Shown here piece by piece: positions 28,485-38,912 of a stretch of DNA of 52,951 nucleotides (position 1 is the stretch's first letter; every line of letters starts with the position of its first letter). Made by a program: the position numbers and the translations under genes. The stretch is from Bacteroidota bacterium (GTDB taxonomy: Bacteria; Bacteroidota; Bacteroidia; 2-12-FULL-35-15): contig JANYDQ010000397.1 in the NCBI GenBank assembly GCA_025363555.1, positions 1 to 52,951 of the forward strand. The letters run 5' to 3'. Under the pieces are notes generated by a model. That model was not told the origin of the DNA. It made no database searches and worked only from the letters and a program-made list of their open reading frames with translations.

Positions 28485-29360
28485 ATGCTGATAATTGTTA
28501 ATAAACCCGGCCAATTGGGGAATAGATTAATTGTTTTTGCAAACTTTATTGCAGTATCAGAAGAGTATAAGGTAAACATTATTAACCCTTCTCTGGATGA
28601 ATTTGCAGACTATTTTATCGGAAGTTTTAGAAAAAATATTATTAAATACCCGGTCAACAAAATAAAAATTCCTTTTTTTTTAAATAGGAAATTAACATTT
28701 ACAATAAGTAACTATTTTACTCGTGCTGGTTTAAGGGTAAGTCGCTTAACAAAACATTGTTTTAATATACTTGAAATTGATTGGGATGAAAAATATAATT
28801 TGGATGACGAAAGAACAATTAAATTTATCAAAAATAAAAAAATAACATTCGTTATGGGATGGCAATATAGAGCTGATGAATTAATTGTAAAACATAAAAA
28901 TGCAATATTAAATTATTTTAAGCCAGTTCCTCATTATCAAAATTCGATAAAAGAATATTGTCTTAAAATAAAAGAAAGGGATACAATATTAATAGGAGTT
29001 CACATCAGAAGAGGTGATTATAAACAATTCGAAAATGGAAAATATTTTTTTGAAAATGAAATTTATCTTAACCACATGATAAAAATCCGTGAATTATTTG
29101 ATATGAAAATTAAATTCGTAATATGTTCTAATGAAAAGATTGATTTTAATTATTTCGCCCAAAAGAATCTTGATTTTGTAAAAGGACTCGAACATGAATT
29201 ATTAGATATGTACTTGTTTTCTATGTGTGACTTTCTTATTGGTCCCCCTAGCACTTATACAATGTGGGCTTCCTTTTACGGAAATGTTCCATTATATATG
29301 ATAAAAGAAACAGACAATAGTTTTAATATAAAAGATTTTAAAATATCCAAACATTTTTAA
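28485..29360 (+). CDS. Alpha-1,2-fucosyltransferase-like (GT11-like) glycosyltransferase
   Basis: 291 aa; 'GQLGNRLIVFANFIA', 'IGVHIRRGDYKQFENGKYF', 'FLIGPPSTYTMWASFYG'. Confidence 0.65.
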   Translation: MLIIVNKPGQLGNRLIVFANFIAVSEEYKVNIINPSLDEFADYFIGSFRKNIIKYPVNKIKIPFFLNRKLTFTISNYFTRAGLRVSRLTKHCFNILEIDWDEKYNLDDERTIKFIKNKKITFVMGWQYRADELIVKHKNAILNYFKPVPHYQNSIKEYCLKIKERDTILIGVHIRRGDYKQFENGKYFFENEIYLNHMIKIRELFDMKIKFVICSNEKIDFNYFAQKNLDFVKGLEHELLDMYLFSMCDFLIGPPSTYTMWASFYGNVPLYMIKETDNSFNIKDFKISKHF

Positions 29361-29410
29361 TCTTGTCCCAAGTGACTAAATTTAAGCGTAAAATTATTTT
29401 ATTTCAATAA

Positions 29411-30163
29411 CTATTTATACTTTGTATTTTCATAAATGGCATCAAATTCGTGCATAAAAACTCCTCTTTCTTTATACTCAACCGTTAAATTAATCAATCG
29501 AAAAAAATTTTTTCGCATATATTCGTCAATCTCAAAATAAAGAGGGGCATTTTTGTATGTTTGGTGATTGAGCATCTCCAAAACAATAAATTTAGTTTTC
29601 CTTAATGTTTCTGTACCGCCCTTTAATATGTTTAATTCGTAACCCTGCGTATCCATTTTAATTAATAAAATGTTTTTAATTGGTTTTAATTCTAAATCCA
29701 ATGTGCTTATTTCGACAGTAGAACTTGCAATCACCTTTAACTTTTCTTTTAACTCTATTGAATCCGAAATAGAATTTATTTCATTTAAAGAAGAAGAAAA
29801 GTTGTTAGCAGTAATTGACAGTATTCCCAGACCTTTTTTATCACCCAATGCAATTTGACGTTTATCAATACCCTCACTTAATTTATCTGAATAGGTTGGG
29901 TTCGGTTCAAAATAAATAATTTTGGCATTACGAAAGTTTCGTTTAAAAAAAAGTGAAGTTCCTCCATCTGCACCACCAACATCAATTATGTGGTAATCTC
30001 TAAACTCCTTTTTATTTAATTTTAAATTAACAATTTTTACTATTGCTTTAAGGTGAGGTGAATCGTCGAATAGGATCACATCACGTATATAGGTTTTAAG
30101 TTTGGCATTATATCTTACAGGAAATAGATACAGCTTAGCAATAAGTTTAATGAGTCCTTTCAA
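29411..30163 (-). CDS. FkbM-family methyltransferase
   Basis: 250 aa; 'YHIIDVGGADGGTSLFFKRNFRNAKIIYFEPNPTYSDKL', 'LLIKMDTQGYELNILKGG'. Confidence 0.85.
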   Translation of the reverse strand: MKGLIKLIAKLYLFPVRYNAKLKTYIRDVILFDDSPHLKAIVKIVNLKLNKKEFRDYHIIDVGGADGGTSLFFKRNFRNAKIIYFEPNPTYSDKLSEGIDKRQIALGDKKGLGILSITANNFSSSLNEINSISDSIELKEKLKVIASSTVEISTLDLELKPIKNILLIKMDTQGYELNILKGGTETLRKTKFIVLEMLNHQTYKNAPLYFEIDEYMRKNFFRLINLTVEYKERGVFMHEFDAIYENTKYK

Positions 30164-30254
30164 AATATATACTAAAATAAATATTTTATGTGCTTAAATA
30201 GATTACACAAAAGTAATACTTTACTTTGAAGTTTAAAGAAAAAATAATATTAAA

Positions 30255-30283
30255 TTGTTTGTTAAAAAAAAAATCTAATTTTG
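30255..30283 (+). promoter_or_regulatory. Predicted promoter (TTG-N18-TAATTTTG) for the second FkbM gene
   Basis: TAATTTTG at 30276-30283, 24 nt before the ATG at 30307; a divergent TACTTTTG on minus lies at 30208-30215. Confidence 0.5.
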
Positions 30284-30306
30284 AACGTTTTTAAAAATAC
30301 ATTGTA

Positions 30307-31074
30307 ATGCAGAACACCTATTTTAAAGTTATCATATACTTGCTTAAAGAAAAATTAAGAAAATATATCCATCCTGATATTAATAAAAATGCCATTTTCA
30401 TATTTAATGAAAGAAAACGATTTTACTCGCTTTTTATAGGTGAAGATGATTTAGTTTTTGATGTCGGAGCCAATATGGGAAACAGAGTTGAAATATTTTT
30501 AAACTTAAACGCAAGAGTTATTGCTTTTGAACCACAAGATTATTGTTATTCTGTTTTGAAATTTAAATTTTCAAAAAACATAAAATTAATAAAATGTGCT
30601 GTTGGTTCAAAAAAGGAAACCTCATTGATGTATATTAACTCAAAGGCTTCCACAATATCCTCTTTATCAAAGGAATGGATTACAGTTGTAAAAAATGGAA
30701 GATTTAAAAATCACGAATGGAATGAAATACAAAAAGTTCAGGTAGAAACCTTAGACAATCTAATTTATCAATACGGTGTACCCAAGTTTATTAAAATAGA
30801 TGTTGAAGGTTTTGAAAATGAAGTATTAAAAGGTTTATCTCAAGAAGTAAAAATTATTTCTTTCGAATATACAATTCCTGAACAACTTGAAAACGTATTT
30901 TTATGTTTAATCCAAATAAATAAAATTTCAAAAAATTATCTATACAATTTTTCTTTAGACGAAACTAATGCGTTCGTTCTTCCGAATTGGTTAAATTATG
31001 ATAATTTTTTGTCTGCAATAAATTCTAATCAAAATCTTTTGGGCGGATTTGGTGATATTTATGCAAAATTATAG
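30307..31074 (+). CDS. FkbM-family methyltransferase
   Basis: 255 aa; 'LVFDVGANMGNRVEIFLNLNARVIAFEPQ', 'VETLDNLIYQYGVPKFIKIDVEGFENEVLKGL'. Confidence 0.9.
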   Translation: MQNTYFKVIIYLLKEKLRKYIHPDINKNAIFIFNERKRFYSLFIGEDDLVFDVGANMGNRVEIFLNLNARVIAFEPQDYCYSVLKFKFSKNIKLIKCAVGSKKETSLMYINSKASTISSLSKEWITVVKNGRFKNHEWNEIQKVQVETLDNLIYQYGVPKFIKIDVEGFENEVLKGLSQEVKIISFEYTIPEQLENVFLCLIQINKISKNYLYNFSLDETNAFVLPNWLNYDNFLSAINSNQNLLGGFGDIYAKL

Positions 31075-31352
31075 ATTTCTTTTCTTGAAAAAAATGTGGT
31101 ATATATGTTATTAATTTATGTTCCTGAATTCCCATTTTTAATTTACAATTTTCTCAAAAGCTAGCTAAATCCGAATTCCATAAAGCTATAATCATTTTAT
31201 TTAAATGGTTACCATAGTTGGACTTTTATAAAGATAACAACTCTAAAAAATCATTCCAAAAAAAAGCTACCTTTGAACGGAAAATTAAATGTAAAAAGAG
31301 TAAAATAATAATTAGATTAATTGTAATATTTATATAATTTTCAAAAAACAGA

Positions 31353-32330
31353 ATGATGCCTTTGAATAATTCAATGTTAATAACAGGAGGAGCAGGATTT
31401 ATAGGATCGTATTTAATAAACCAACTAATTGTTAAAGGTGTAAACGTTATCTGTCTTGATAATTTTGATGAGTTTTACCCTCGTAAAAGCAAAGAAAACA
31501 ATATTAAATCCTTTATAGCCTCGCCTTTGTTTACTTTAATAGAAGGAGACATAAGAAACAAAGAATTGCTGGATGATATTTTCAAAAAACAAACCATTGG
31601 AATTGTTATCCATCTTGCTGCAAAAGCCGGAGTAAGGCCCTCCATTATAAACCCCCAGGAATATTTTGACGTCAATGTCAATGGAACACTAAATTTATTG
31701 GAAGTCATGAAAAACCATTCTGTTCAAAATTTTATTTTTGCTTCTTCTTCTTCCATATATGGAAACAACTTAAAAATTCCATACTCTGAATTGGATAATG
31801 TAGATTTTCCAATATCTCCTTATGCCTGCTCTAAAAAAAGTGGAGAATTATTGACCCATACTTATCACACTTTATATAATATGAATGTCATTAATCTAAG
31901 ATTTTTTACTGTGTACGGACCCGGACAACGACCCGATTTAGCCATTCATAAGTTTGTAAATAATATTTATAAAAATATTCCTATAGAAGTTTACGGAGAT
32001 GGAAGCACGAGTAGAGATTATACCTATATTGATGACACTGTAACAGGAATTTTAGCAGCAATTCATTATCTGGAAATTAACACTAATGTATACGAAACTA
32101 TTAACTTGGGTAACAACTATCCTGTAAAACTATCAGATTTAATTGAAATTATTGAGGAAATTACTCAAAAAAAATTCATTGAAAAAAAATTACCAATTCA
32201 AATGGGAGATGTCAATATTACTTTTGCCGACATTACAAAAGCTAAACAATTACTTAATTACCACCCAAAAGTATCTTTAAAAGAAGGCGTTATCAATTTT
32301 AAAAAATGGTATGAAAAAAAATTGGTTTAA
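31353..32330 (+). CDS. NAD-dependent epimerase/dehydratase (UDP-glucuronate 4-epimerase-like)
   Basis: 325 aa; 'ITGGAGFIGSYLINQL', 'LAAKAGVRPSI', 'SSSSIYGNN', 'YACSKKSGELL', 'FFTVYGPGQRPDLA'; TACCTTTG box at 31268-31275. Confidence 0.9.
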   Translation: MMPLNNSMLITGGAGFIGSYLINQLIVKGVNVICLDNFDEFYPRKSKENNIKSFIASPLFTLIEGDIRNKELLDDIFKKQTIGIVIHLAAKAGVRPSIINPQEYFDVNVNGTLNLLEVMKNHSVQNFIFASSSSIYGNNLKIPYSELDNVDFPISPYACSKKSGELLTHTYHTLYNMNVINLRFFTVYGPGQRPDLAIHKFVNNIYKNIPIEVYGDGSTSRDYTYIDDTVTGILAAIHYLEINTNVYETINLGNNYPVKLSDLIEIIEEITQKKFIEKKLPIQMGDVNITFADITKAKQLLNYHPKVSLKEGVINFKKWYEKKLV

Positions 32331-33720
32331 TTCTAACAATAAGATATTATTTATAATTATATTTCTTGCTAAGGGAGCTTTAACCCTATTCACAATTTTT
32401 CATGAATATAAATCAAACGCAAGTGGAACCTTTGCTTTTTGTAATTATGACTTTAAGTCCTATATCGAACCAATTGAGAACTTAGTAAATTCAGGTGCAT
32501 ACATTCCGGATTATAGAATGCCTGGCTATGGGGTTATGTACCTCCCATTGTTTATTTTTTTTTCGCAGGCAATTGCTTTAAACATTTTGGTTATTATTCA
32601 ACTCATATTAGACGTTATAGCCTCCTATCTTTTCATTAAATCTATTTGGTTATTAACCCTAAATAGAAATGTCACTTTAGCCGGTTTAATTTTTTATGGT
32701 TTTGGCTGCACTATAACTGTATACAACAATTTTATATTAACAGAATCAGTGTCCGCTTCATTATTGATTTTTTCTTTATATTGTCTGATTAATTTCACTT
32801 ATACAGAAAAAAAAAATTATCTGTTTTTAGCTTCCTTATTCATCACATGGTCTTATTTCTGCAGGCCAATATTTTTTTCCCTGTTTTTAATTCAATTTAT
32901 TTATGTAATATTGATTTCAATAAAGGGAAAAAAATACATTAATATATTTTTGTTTTTCATGCCATTTATGTTAATTCAGGGTTCATGGACTTTAAGAAAT
33001 TACATACAAAAAAACAAATTATATTTATTAACCGAGACAGCTTATGATCCATGTTATTCAAATTTAGATTTAGCATGTTGGGAGTTTTCTAAAACTTTTG
33101 ACGATATAAAAGGTTCATATTTTTTTCCTGATAAAGAATGGAATAATCGCAGCACTAAACTAACAAATATTGATTCTGTAAAATTCCCTATGAATATATA
33201 TACTCCATCTTTTAATGAGGATAGTTTGAAAATTTTGAGAAATATAGCAAAATTAATTGTCTGCGATACAGTAACTTTTAGTAATAAACAAGTTTACAAA
33301 AACATATTTACTGAAAAAATAAAAAAATATACTCAATCAATAAAATCAAATCATTTCGCATTGGTATATATTGAAACTCCATTAAAAAGGTTATTTAAAC
33401 ATACAATAAAAGCATCAGGCGTACAATTTTTATTTATTGCACAATTTTCAAAACTTACTTTATGGGAGAAAATTTTTAAGTTGTTTTTTATTTTGATTTA
33501 CCAAATTGCATTTTATAGTGCTATTTTTTTTATTGTCAAATTATTTATTGTAAAAAACAAACCAATATTTTACGTTTTGGGTATATGTTGTGTTTACGGA
33601 CTAACTATTCATCCTATATTTATTGGAACAAGTGATGTCAGATATTTATATTCTTTTTATCCCTTAATTGCTTTTTGCGGTACTCTGTTCTATTCATCAA
33701 ATAAAAAAACTAATGCATAA
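32311..33720 (+). CDS. Polytopic membrane protein, GT-C (ArnT/PMT)-like glycosyltransferase
   Basis: 469 aa; ~11 hydrophobic segments; long periplasmic-type loop; 'YDFKSYIEPIENLVNSGAYIPDYRMPGYGVMYLPLF' resembles the first-loop region of GT-C enzymes. Confidence 0.6.
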   Translation: MKKNWFNSNNKILFIIIFLAKGALTLFTIFHEYKSNASGTFAFCNYDFKSYIEPIENLVNSGAYIPDYRMPGYGVMYLPLFIFFSQAIALNILVIIQLILDVIASYLFIKSIWLLTLNRNVTLAGLIFYGFGCTITVYNNFILTESVSASLLIFSLYCLINFTYTEKKNYLFLASLFITWSYFCRPIFFSLFLIQFIYVILISIKGKKYINIFLFFMPFMLIQGSWTLRNYIQKNKLYLLTETAYDPCYSNLDLACWEFSKTFDDIKGSYFFPDKEWNNRSTKLTNIDSVKFPMNIYTPSFNEDSLKILRNIAKLIVCDTVTFSNKQVYKNIFTEKIKKYTQSIKSNHFALVYIETPLKRLFKHTIKASGVQFLFIAQFSKLTLWEKIFKLFFILIYQIAFYSAIFFIVKLFIVKNKPIFYVLGICCVYGLTIHPIFIGTSDVRYLYSFYPLIAFCGTLFYSSNKKTNA

Positions 33721-34654
33721 ACTTTCTATTATACTCCCCATCTATAATGAATGTGAGGGCATTCCCGAGTTGTTTTCGGAAATAAATAAAGCTTTATCAG
33801 TTTTTGAATATGAAATTATAGCAGTTAATGACGGTTCAAATGATAATTCGTATGAGGTTCTAAAGTCTTTTGCCGAAAACGATTATAAAATAAAAATTAT
33901 CAATTTTAAAAAAAATTATGGACAAACAGCTGCTATCAATGCAGGAATTCAAGATGCAAAAGGCGATATTCTTATTTTAATGGATTCGGATTTGGAAAAC
34001 TTACCAATTGACATCCCTAAGCTTATTGCCAAATTAAATGAAGGCTACGATGTAGTGAGTGGTTGGAGGCAGGCTCGCTGGAAAGGTCAGTTTTTAACAA
34101 GAAAACTTCCTTCATTATTAGCCAACAGTTTAATAAGCAAAATATCCGGTGTTAAGTTGCACGATTATGGATGCACATTAAAAGTTTACAAAAGAGAAGT
34201 AATTACGGATGTTCGTCTGTATGGTCAAATGCATCGCTTTATACCGGTTTATTGCAAATGGGAGGGGGGCAAAGTAGCAGAAATGCCAATTAGCTATCAA
34301 CCTAGAAAATATGGAAAAAGCAATTATGGAATTTCACGAACTTTCAAAGTTATTTTAGATTTGGTGTTGATTAAATTTCTGGATAAATATATGCAGCGAC
34401 CAATGCATTTTTTTGGTGGAGCAGGCTTCATTTCTTTTTTATGTTCTATAGCTACATTTGGATTAGCAGTATATTTTAAACTAACCGGACAAAAAGATTT
34501 TGTTCAAACTCCATTGCCTACTCTTACCGTTATGTTTTTTATAATTGGCATTCTTATGGTGCTAATGGGTGTGATAGCAGAAATTTTGATGCGAACTTAT
34601 TACGAATCCCAGAATAAATTTCCTTTTACAATTAAAAACAAAATTAATCTATAA
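33713..34654 (+). CDS. GT2 polyprenyl-phosphate glycosyltransferase (DPM1/ArnC/GtrB-like) with two C-terminal TM helices
   Basis: The ATG at 33713 (MHKLSIILPIYNECEGI) is more likely than 33668. 'GDILILMDSDLENLPIDIPKL', 'VSGWRQARWKGQFLTRKLPSLLANSL', 'DYGCTLKVYKRE'. Confidence 0.9.
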   Translation: MHKLSIILPIYNECEGIPELFSEINKALSVFEYEIIAVNDGSNDNSYEVLKSFAENDYKIKIINFKKNYGQTAAINAGIQDAKGDILILMDSDLENLPIDIPKLIAKLNEGYDVVSGWRQARWKGQFLTRKLPSLLANSLISKISGVKLHDYGCTLKVYKREVITDVRLYGQMHRFIPVYCKWEGGKVAEMPISYQPRKYGKSNYGISRTFKVILDLVLIKFLDKYMQRPMHFFGGAGFISFLCSIATFGLAVYFKLTGQKDFVQTPLPTLTVMFFIIGILMVLMGVIAEILMRTYYESQNKFPFTIKNKINL

Positions 34655-34656
34655 AT

Positions 34657-35217
34657 ATGAATAAATTAAATATTGGCAGCGGTGAATTTCTTAAAGAAGG
34701 TTTTATAAATGTTGATTTTTATTCTGTTACAAAGCCAGATGTTGTCCACGACTTAAGTAAATTTCCATATCCATTTGAAGAAAATTATTTTGATTGGGTT
34801 GAGAGTGACCATTGCTTTGAGCACCTTCCAAATCCCTTTGCAGTGATGAAAGAAGTTCATAGGATTTCTAAAAACGGAGCAACTGTCATTATAAGAGTAC
34901 CACACTTTAGCAGAGGCTTTACCCATGCAGAACACAAAGCCGGCTTTGATGTTACTTTTCCTTATTATTTTAAAAAAACGTTTAAAGGCGGATTTCAAGG
35001 AGTTGAATTTGAAAGTACGAAAGTTAGATTAAGATGGTTTGCACAACCATACTTTAAAAAAGCGGTATTATCTAAGCCACAGTTTTATATTGCTTTAGGT
35101 CTTGGGTGTTTCTTTGACCTGTTTGCAAAAATTTCTACATTTGCTTGCTCCAGGATTTGGTGTTTTTGGGTTGGCGGTTTTGAGGAAGTTGAATTTCATT
35201 TTATAGTTAAAAAATAA
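34657..35217 (+). CDS. Class I SAM-dependent methyltransferase
   Basis: 186 aa; 'LNIGSGEFLKEGFINVDF', 'YFDWVESDHCFEHLPNPFAVMKEVHRISKNG'. Confidence 0.8.
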   Translation: MNKLNIGSGEFLKEGFINVDFYSVTKPDVVHDLSKFPYPFEENYFDWVESDHCFEHLPNPFAVMKEVHRISKNGATVIIRVPHFSRGFTHAEHKAGFDVTFPYYFKKTFKGGFQGVEFESTKVRLRWFAQPYFKKAVLSKPQFYIALGLGCFFDLFAKISTFACSRIWCFWVGGFEEVEFHFIVKK

Positions 35218-35277
35218 CTATCCTTTAGTTTCTAACATATTTAATACATTTACGAATTAATTTCTGACTCATAGTAT

Positions 35278-36015
35278 ATGGAAACAAAGTTTGATAAAGA
35301 TGAATTTAGTTTTGCCTACCCTGATGGGATAGAAAATAATTATTGGCATTTCGCCAGAAATAAAATAATCTTGAATGTCATTAAAAAATATTCAATAAAA
35401 AATGGTTTAGACGTTGGCTCGGGTCGAGGTATTGTCACTGACTATTTATTTAGAAATAAAATTTCAATTAAAGGTGTCGAATTGGGAAATACCACACCAA
35501 TTAATAATTCAAATGTTCCGATTTTATACAATGCAGATGCTTTGAGTTTAACAGGTAAGTTCGATGCAATAACTTTATTTGATGTAATTGAACATATAGA
35601 AAAACCGGTACAGTTTATGAAGGAATTGATTTTCCATTTCAAAGACGTTGAATACCTAATCATCACCGTTCCTGCACGTAAAGAACTGTGGAGTAATTTT
35701 GATGAATATTACGGACACTTTAAAAGATATGAACTCAATACATTAAAAAATGAATTGCAGGAAATAGGCTTTGAGATAATTGAAAACCAATATTTTTTTC
35801 ATGTTCTTTATTTTTTAATCCGATTAAACAATAGAATTTCAAAAAAACGAAAAATTCAATTCATTGTTCCAAAAGGTTTAAGAAAGGTTTTTCATTCTTT
35901 TCTTGGACAGCTATTCTTTTGGGAAAAATTTATTACTCCAAAAAAATTAGTAGGTTCTTCAATAATATGTATAGCTAAAAAAAAACATAAAGATGTGTGG
36001 AATAGCGGGTTTTGA
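35278..36015 (+). CDS. Class I SAM-dependent methyltransferase
   Basis: 245 aa; 'GLDVGSGRGIVTDYLF', 'DAITLFDVIEHIEKPVQFMKEL'. Confidence 0.85.
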   Translation: METKFDKDEFSFAYPDGIENNYWHFARNKIILNVIKKYSIKNGLDVGSGRGIVTDYLFRNKISIKGVELGNTTPINNSNVPILYNADALSLTGKFDAITLFDVIEHIEKPVQFMKELIFHFKDVEYLIITVPARKELWSNFDEYYGHFKRYELNTLKNELQEIGFEIIENQYFFHVLYFLIRLNNRISKKRKIQFIVPKGLRKVFHSFLGQLFFWEKFITPKKLVGSSIICIAKKKHKDVWNSGF

Positions 36016-37858
36016 CGGAAAAGGGAATTATGGTATTGGAGAATTAATGATTCAATCTATTCGGTATCGTGGTCCTGACTTTCAAGCTGTTTATTTTCAG
36101 GAGAACATTTGTTTGGCACACGCAAGATTAAGTATAATTGATTTAGATAAAAGAAGTAATCAGCCCTTTTTTAATGCAAGAAAAAATTTAGCAATCGTAT
36201 TTAACGGGGAAATTTATAACTACATTGAAGTAAAAAAAGAACTTTCAAAGACCAAAAGGTTTAATTTTTCAACGACTTCCGATACCGAAGTTTTGCTTTA
36301 TGCTTATGAAGAGTATGGAGTAGAATGCCTTCAAAAAATTTATGGGATGTTTTCTTTTGCAATTTACAATTTTGATTCAAAAGAATTATTTATTGTTAAA
36401 GACAGAATGGGTAAAAAACCACTCTATTATTCAGAATGTACTGATAATACATTTGTATTTGCTTCTGAATTGAAAGCTATACTTAAACATCCGTCAGTAA
36501 AAAAAGAATTAAATATTGAAGCTATAAACCAATATTTAACTTTTGATTATGTTCCAACCCCTAATTCAATTAATTCGAATATATTCAAATTAGAGCCCGC
36601 TCACTATTTAATTGTGAGAAATGGAAAAATTATTAAAAAAAAAAATTACTGGAAACATAACTTTAGTTCAGATAAATGTATAACATTTAATCAGGCTCTT
36701 GAAAAATTTGATCATTTACTAAATAATGCAACAAACATAAGATTGATGGGTGATGTACCTTTAGGCGTATTTTTGAGTGGTGGCTTAGATAGTTCCACGG
36801 TGGCTTATTACGCTCAAAAAAACTCTCTTTTGCAAATAAAAACATTTTCAATTGGTTTTGAAGACAAATCCTATGATGAGCAAGAGTATGCACTCCAAGT
36901 AGCAAAACATTTGGGGACAGACCATCATTTGGAAATACTGACAGCATCAAAAACAATCGACCTCATAGAAGAAATATTTCCTCTGATGGATGAGCCTTTT
37001 GCTGATGCTTCTATTATCCCTACCTATTATTTATCTCAATTTACTAAACAATATGTTACTGTAGCATTAGGAGGAGACGGTAGCGATGAATTGTTAGGCG
37101 GTTATCCCACATTTTTATCCGATAAGTTTAAATTCCTTTTTCAATATTTGCCAGAAAGGTATATCAATTTTTTTCTGCTTTTAGCCACTATTTTACCCGG
37201 CAGCGATAAAAATATAAGTTTTGATTTTAAATTAAAGCAATTTTTACGAGGCTTTAAATCAAGTAAAAATCATATTCATCAATTATGGTTAGGTAGTTTC
37301 TTGCCTCATGAAAAAGAAGTTCTTTTTAATAAAAAAATTTATTCCGGTTTAATTGATAAAGCCGGTTTAAATTTAATAGACCGACATTTCGCAAATGAAA
37401 TAGAAAGTGATTTTAAAAAAATAACTAACTACTATTATCTAACCTACCTACTTGATGATATTTTAGTGAAAGTTGATAGAGCGAGTATGTATAATTCATT
37501 GGAAGTGAGGTCTCCTTTTTTAGATGTTCACCTTGTAGATTTTTTAAATACATTGCCCATGAATTTTAAGATGAAAGGCTTTGAAGCGAAATATATACTT
37601 AAAAAATTGATGGAAGGCAAATTACCACACAATGTAATATACAGGCAAAAAAAGGGGTTTGGTATTCCTTTATCTAACTGGATCAGAAAAGATTTAAAAT
37701 CAATCATACACCAAACATTAATTACAAAAGATGATTTATTTAATCCTATTTATATAGAGAAAATTCTAAATGAACACTATTCAAAAAAACATAATCATAG
37801 AAAATTAATTTGGAATCTCTATGTATTAAAAAAATATATGCATAATAATAAATATTAA
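35993..37858 (+). CDS. asnB: Asparagine synthase (glutamine-hydrolysing) family amidotransferase
   Basis: 621 aa; N-terminal nucleophile Cys 'MCGIAGF', 'FNGEIYNY', PP-loop 'LGVFLSGGLDSSTVAYYA', 'ALGGDGSDELLGGYP'. Confidence 0.95.
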   Translation: MCGIAGFDGKGNYGIGELMIQSIRYRGPDFQAVYFQENICLAHARLSIIDLDKRSNQPFFNARKNLAIVFNGEIYNYIEVKKELSKTKRFNFSTTSDTEVLLYAYEEYGVECLQKIYGMFSFAIYNFDSKELFIVKDRMGKKPLYYSECTDNTFVFASELKAILKHPSVKKELNIEAINQYLTFDYVPTPNSINSNIFKLEPAHYLIVRNGKIIKKKNYWKHNFSSDKCITFNQALEKFDHLLNNATNIRLMGDVPLGVFLSGGLDSSTVAYYAQKNSLLQIKTFSIGFEDKSYDEQEYALQVAKHLGTDHHLEILTASKTIDLIEEIFPLMDEPFADASIIPTYYLSQFTKQYVTVALGGDGSDELLGGYPTFLSDKFKFLFQYLPERYINFFLLLATILPGSDKNISFDFKLKQFLRGFKSSKNHIHQLWLGSFLPHEKEVLFNKKIYSGLIDKAGLNLIDRHFANEIESDFKKITNYYYLTYLLDDILVKVDRASMYNSLEVRSPFLDVHLVDFLNTLPMNFKMKGFEAKYILKKLMEGKLPHNVIYRQKKGFGIPLSNWIRKDLKSIIHQTLITKDDLFNPIYIEKILNEHYSKKHNHRKLIWNLYVLKKYMHNNKY

Positions 37859-37915
37859 ATATAATTTCATTATTAAATTTAGAAAAAATAGATTTGTTCA
37901 ATAAATCCAAGTACG

Positions 37916-38905
37916 GTGCTACATAATAATTTAAAAATCTCAATAATAACACCCTCATATAATCAGGGTAAGTACATTGAAGAATGCATTTTATCAGTTA
38001 TTAATCAGCAATATACTAATTCGGAACATATTATTATTGATGGTGGAAGTACTGATAATACATTAGAGATTATAAAAAAATACGAAAACTATTTAACCTA
38101 TTGGGTAAGTGAGCGCGATACCGGTCAAAGTGATGCAATAAATAAAGGAATTAAAAAAGCGACAGGGGAAATTATAACCTGGCTCAATAGTGATGATGTG
38201 TATTTACCTAATGCTCTAAATAATGTAAATATTATTTTCAATAAAAACCCATCCATCGCTTTATTACATGGAGATTCTATTTTGTTCGGAATGGATAATA
38301 AAGAAAGAAAAATTATAGCGACATCTATTGATATTGAAGAAAGATACCTGGCTTATATACCCTTTCCACAACCCTCTTCATTTTTTAAGATGGAAATTTT
38401 AAATCAGATAGGGTTACTAAATGAAAATTTGCATTTTGCCATGGATTATGACTTATTAGTTAGAATTGCACTAAATTTCAAAATTATGCAAACTGATAAA
38501 GTGTTTTCAAAATATCGGCTACATGCGGAAAGTAAAACGAATAACCGTTCTAAATTTGCGCAGGAATGGTGCATAGTTTTTAGTAAAGTTTTACGCTCGC
38601 TACCTAACTCGGAACGCGCAATTGAAATATTACAAAATGTTAATCTATATGATAAGGCATTTGATAAATATACAATTACTAAGTTTCCTAAAAATATAAA
38701 TTTATCTTTATTATATTTTTTAAACATACAAATGCATTATTATTATGAAGAACTTCAATTAAAAAAAGCATCGCAGCTTGCTTCCCTTATAAAACAGATA
38801 GATATTAGTTTTTATGAAAAAGAAAAAGTTAAACGAATATTTTCAAAATCTAATTATTTGCATCCTATTGTTATTAGCCTTTTCCGTAACTTTACAAGAA
38901 AATAA
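37916..38905 (+). CDS. Glycosyltransferase family 2 (GTG start)
   Basis: 329 aa; 'ISIITPSYNQGKYIEECILSVINQQYTNSEHIIIDGGSTDNT', 'TWLNSDDVYLPNAL'. Confidence 0.9.
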   Translation: MLHNNLKISIITPSYNQGKYIEECILSVINQQYTNSEHIIIDGGSTDNTLEIIKKYENYLTYWVSERDTGQSDAINKGIKKATGEIITWLNSDDVYLPNALNNVNIIFNKNPSIALLHGDSILFGMDNKERKIIATSIDIEERYLAYIPFPQPSSFFKMEILNQIGLLNENLHFAMDYDLLVRIALNFKIMQTDKVFSKYRLHAESKTNNRSKFAQEWCIVFSKVLRSLPNSERAIEILQNVNLYDKAFDKYTITKFPKNINLSLLYFLNIQMHYYYEELQLKKASQLASLIKQIDISFYEKEKVKRIFSKSNYLHPIVISLFRNFTRK

Positions 38906-38912
38906 GTAGAAG

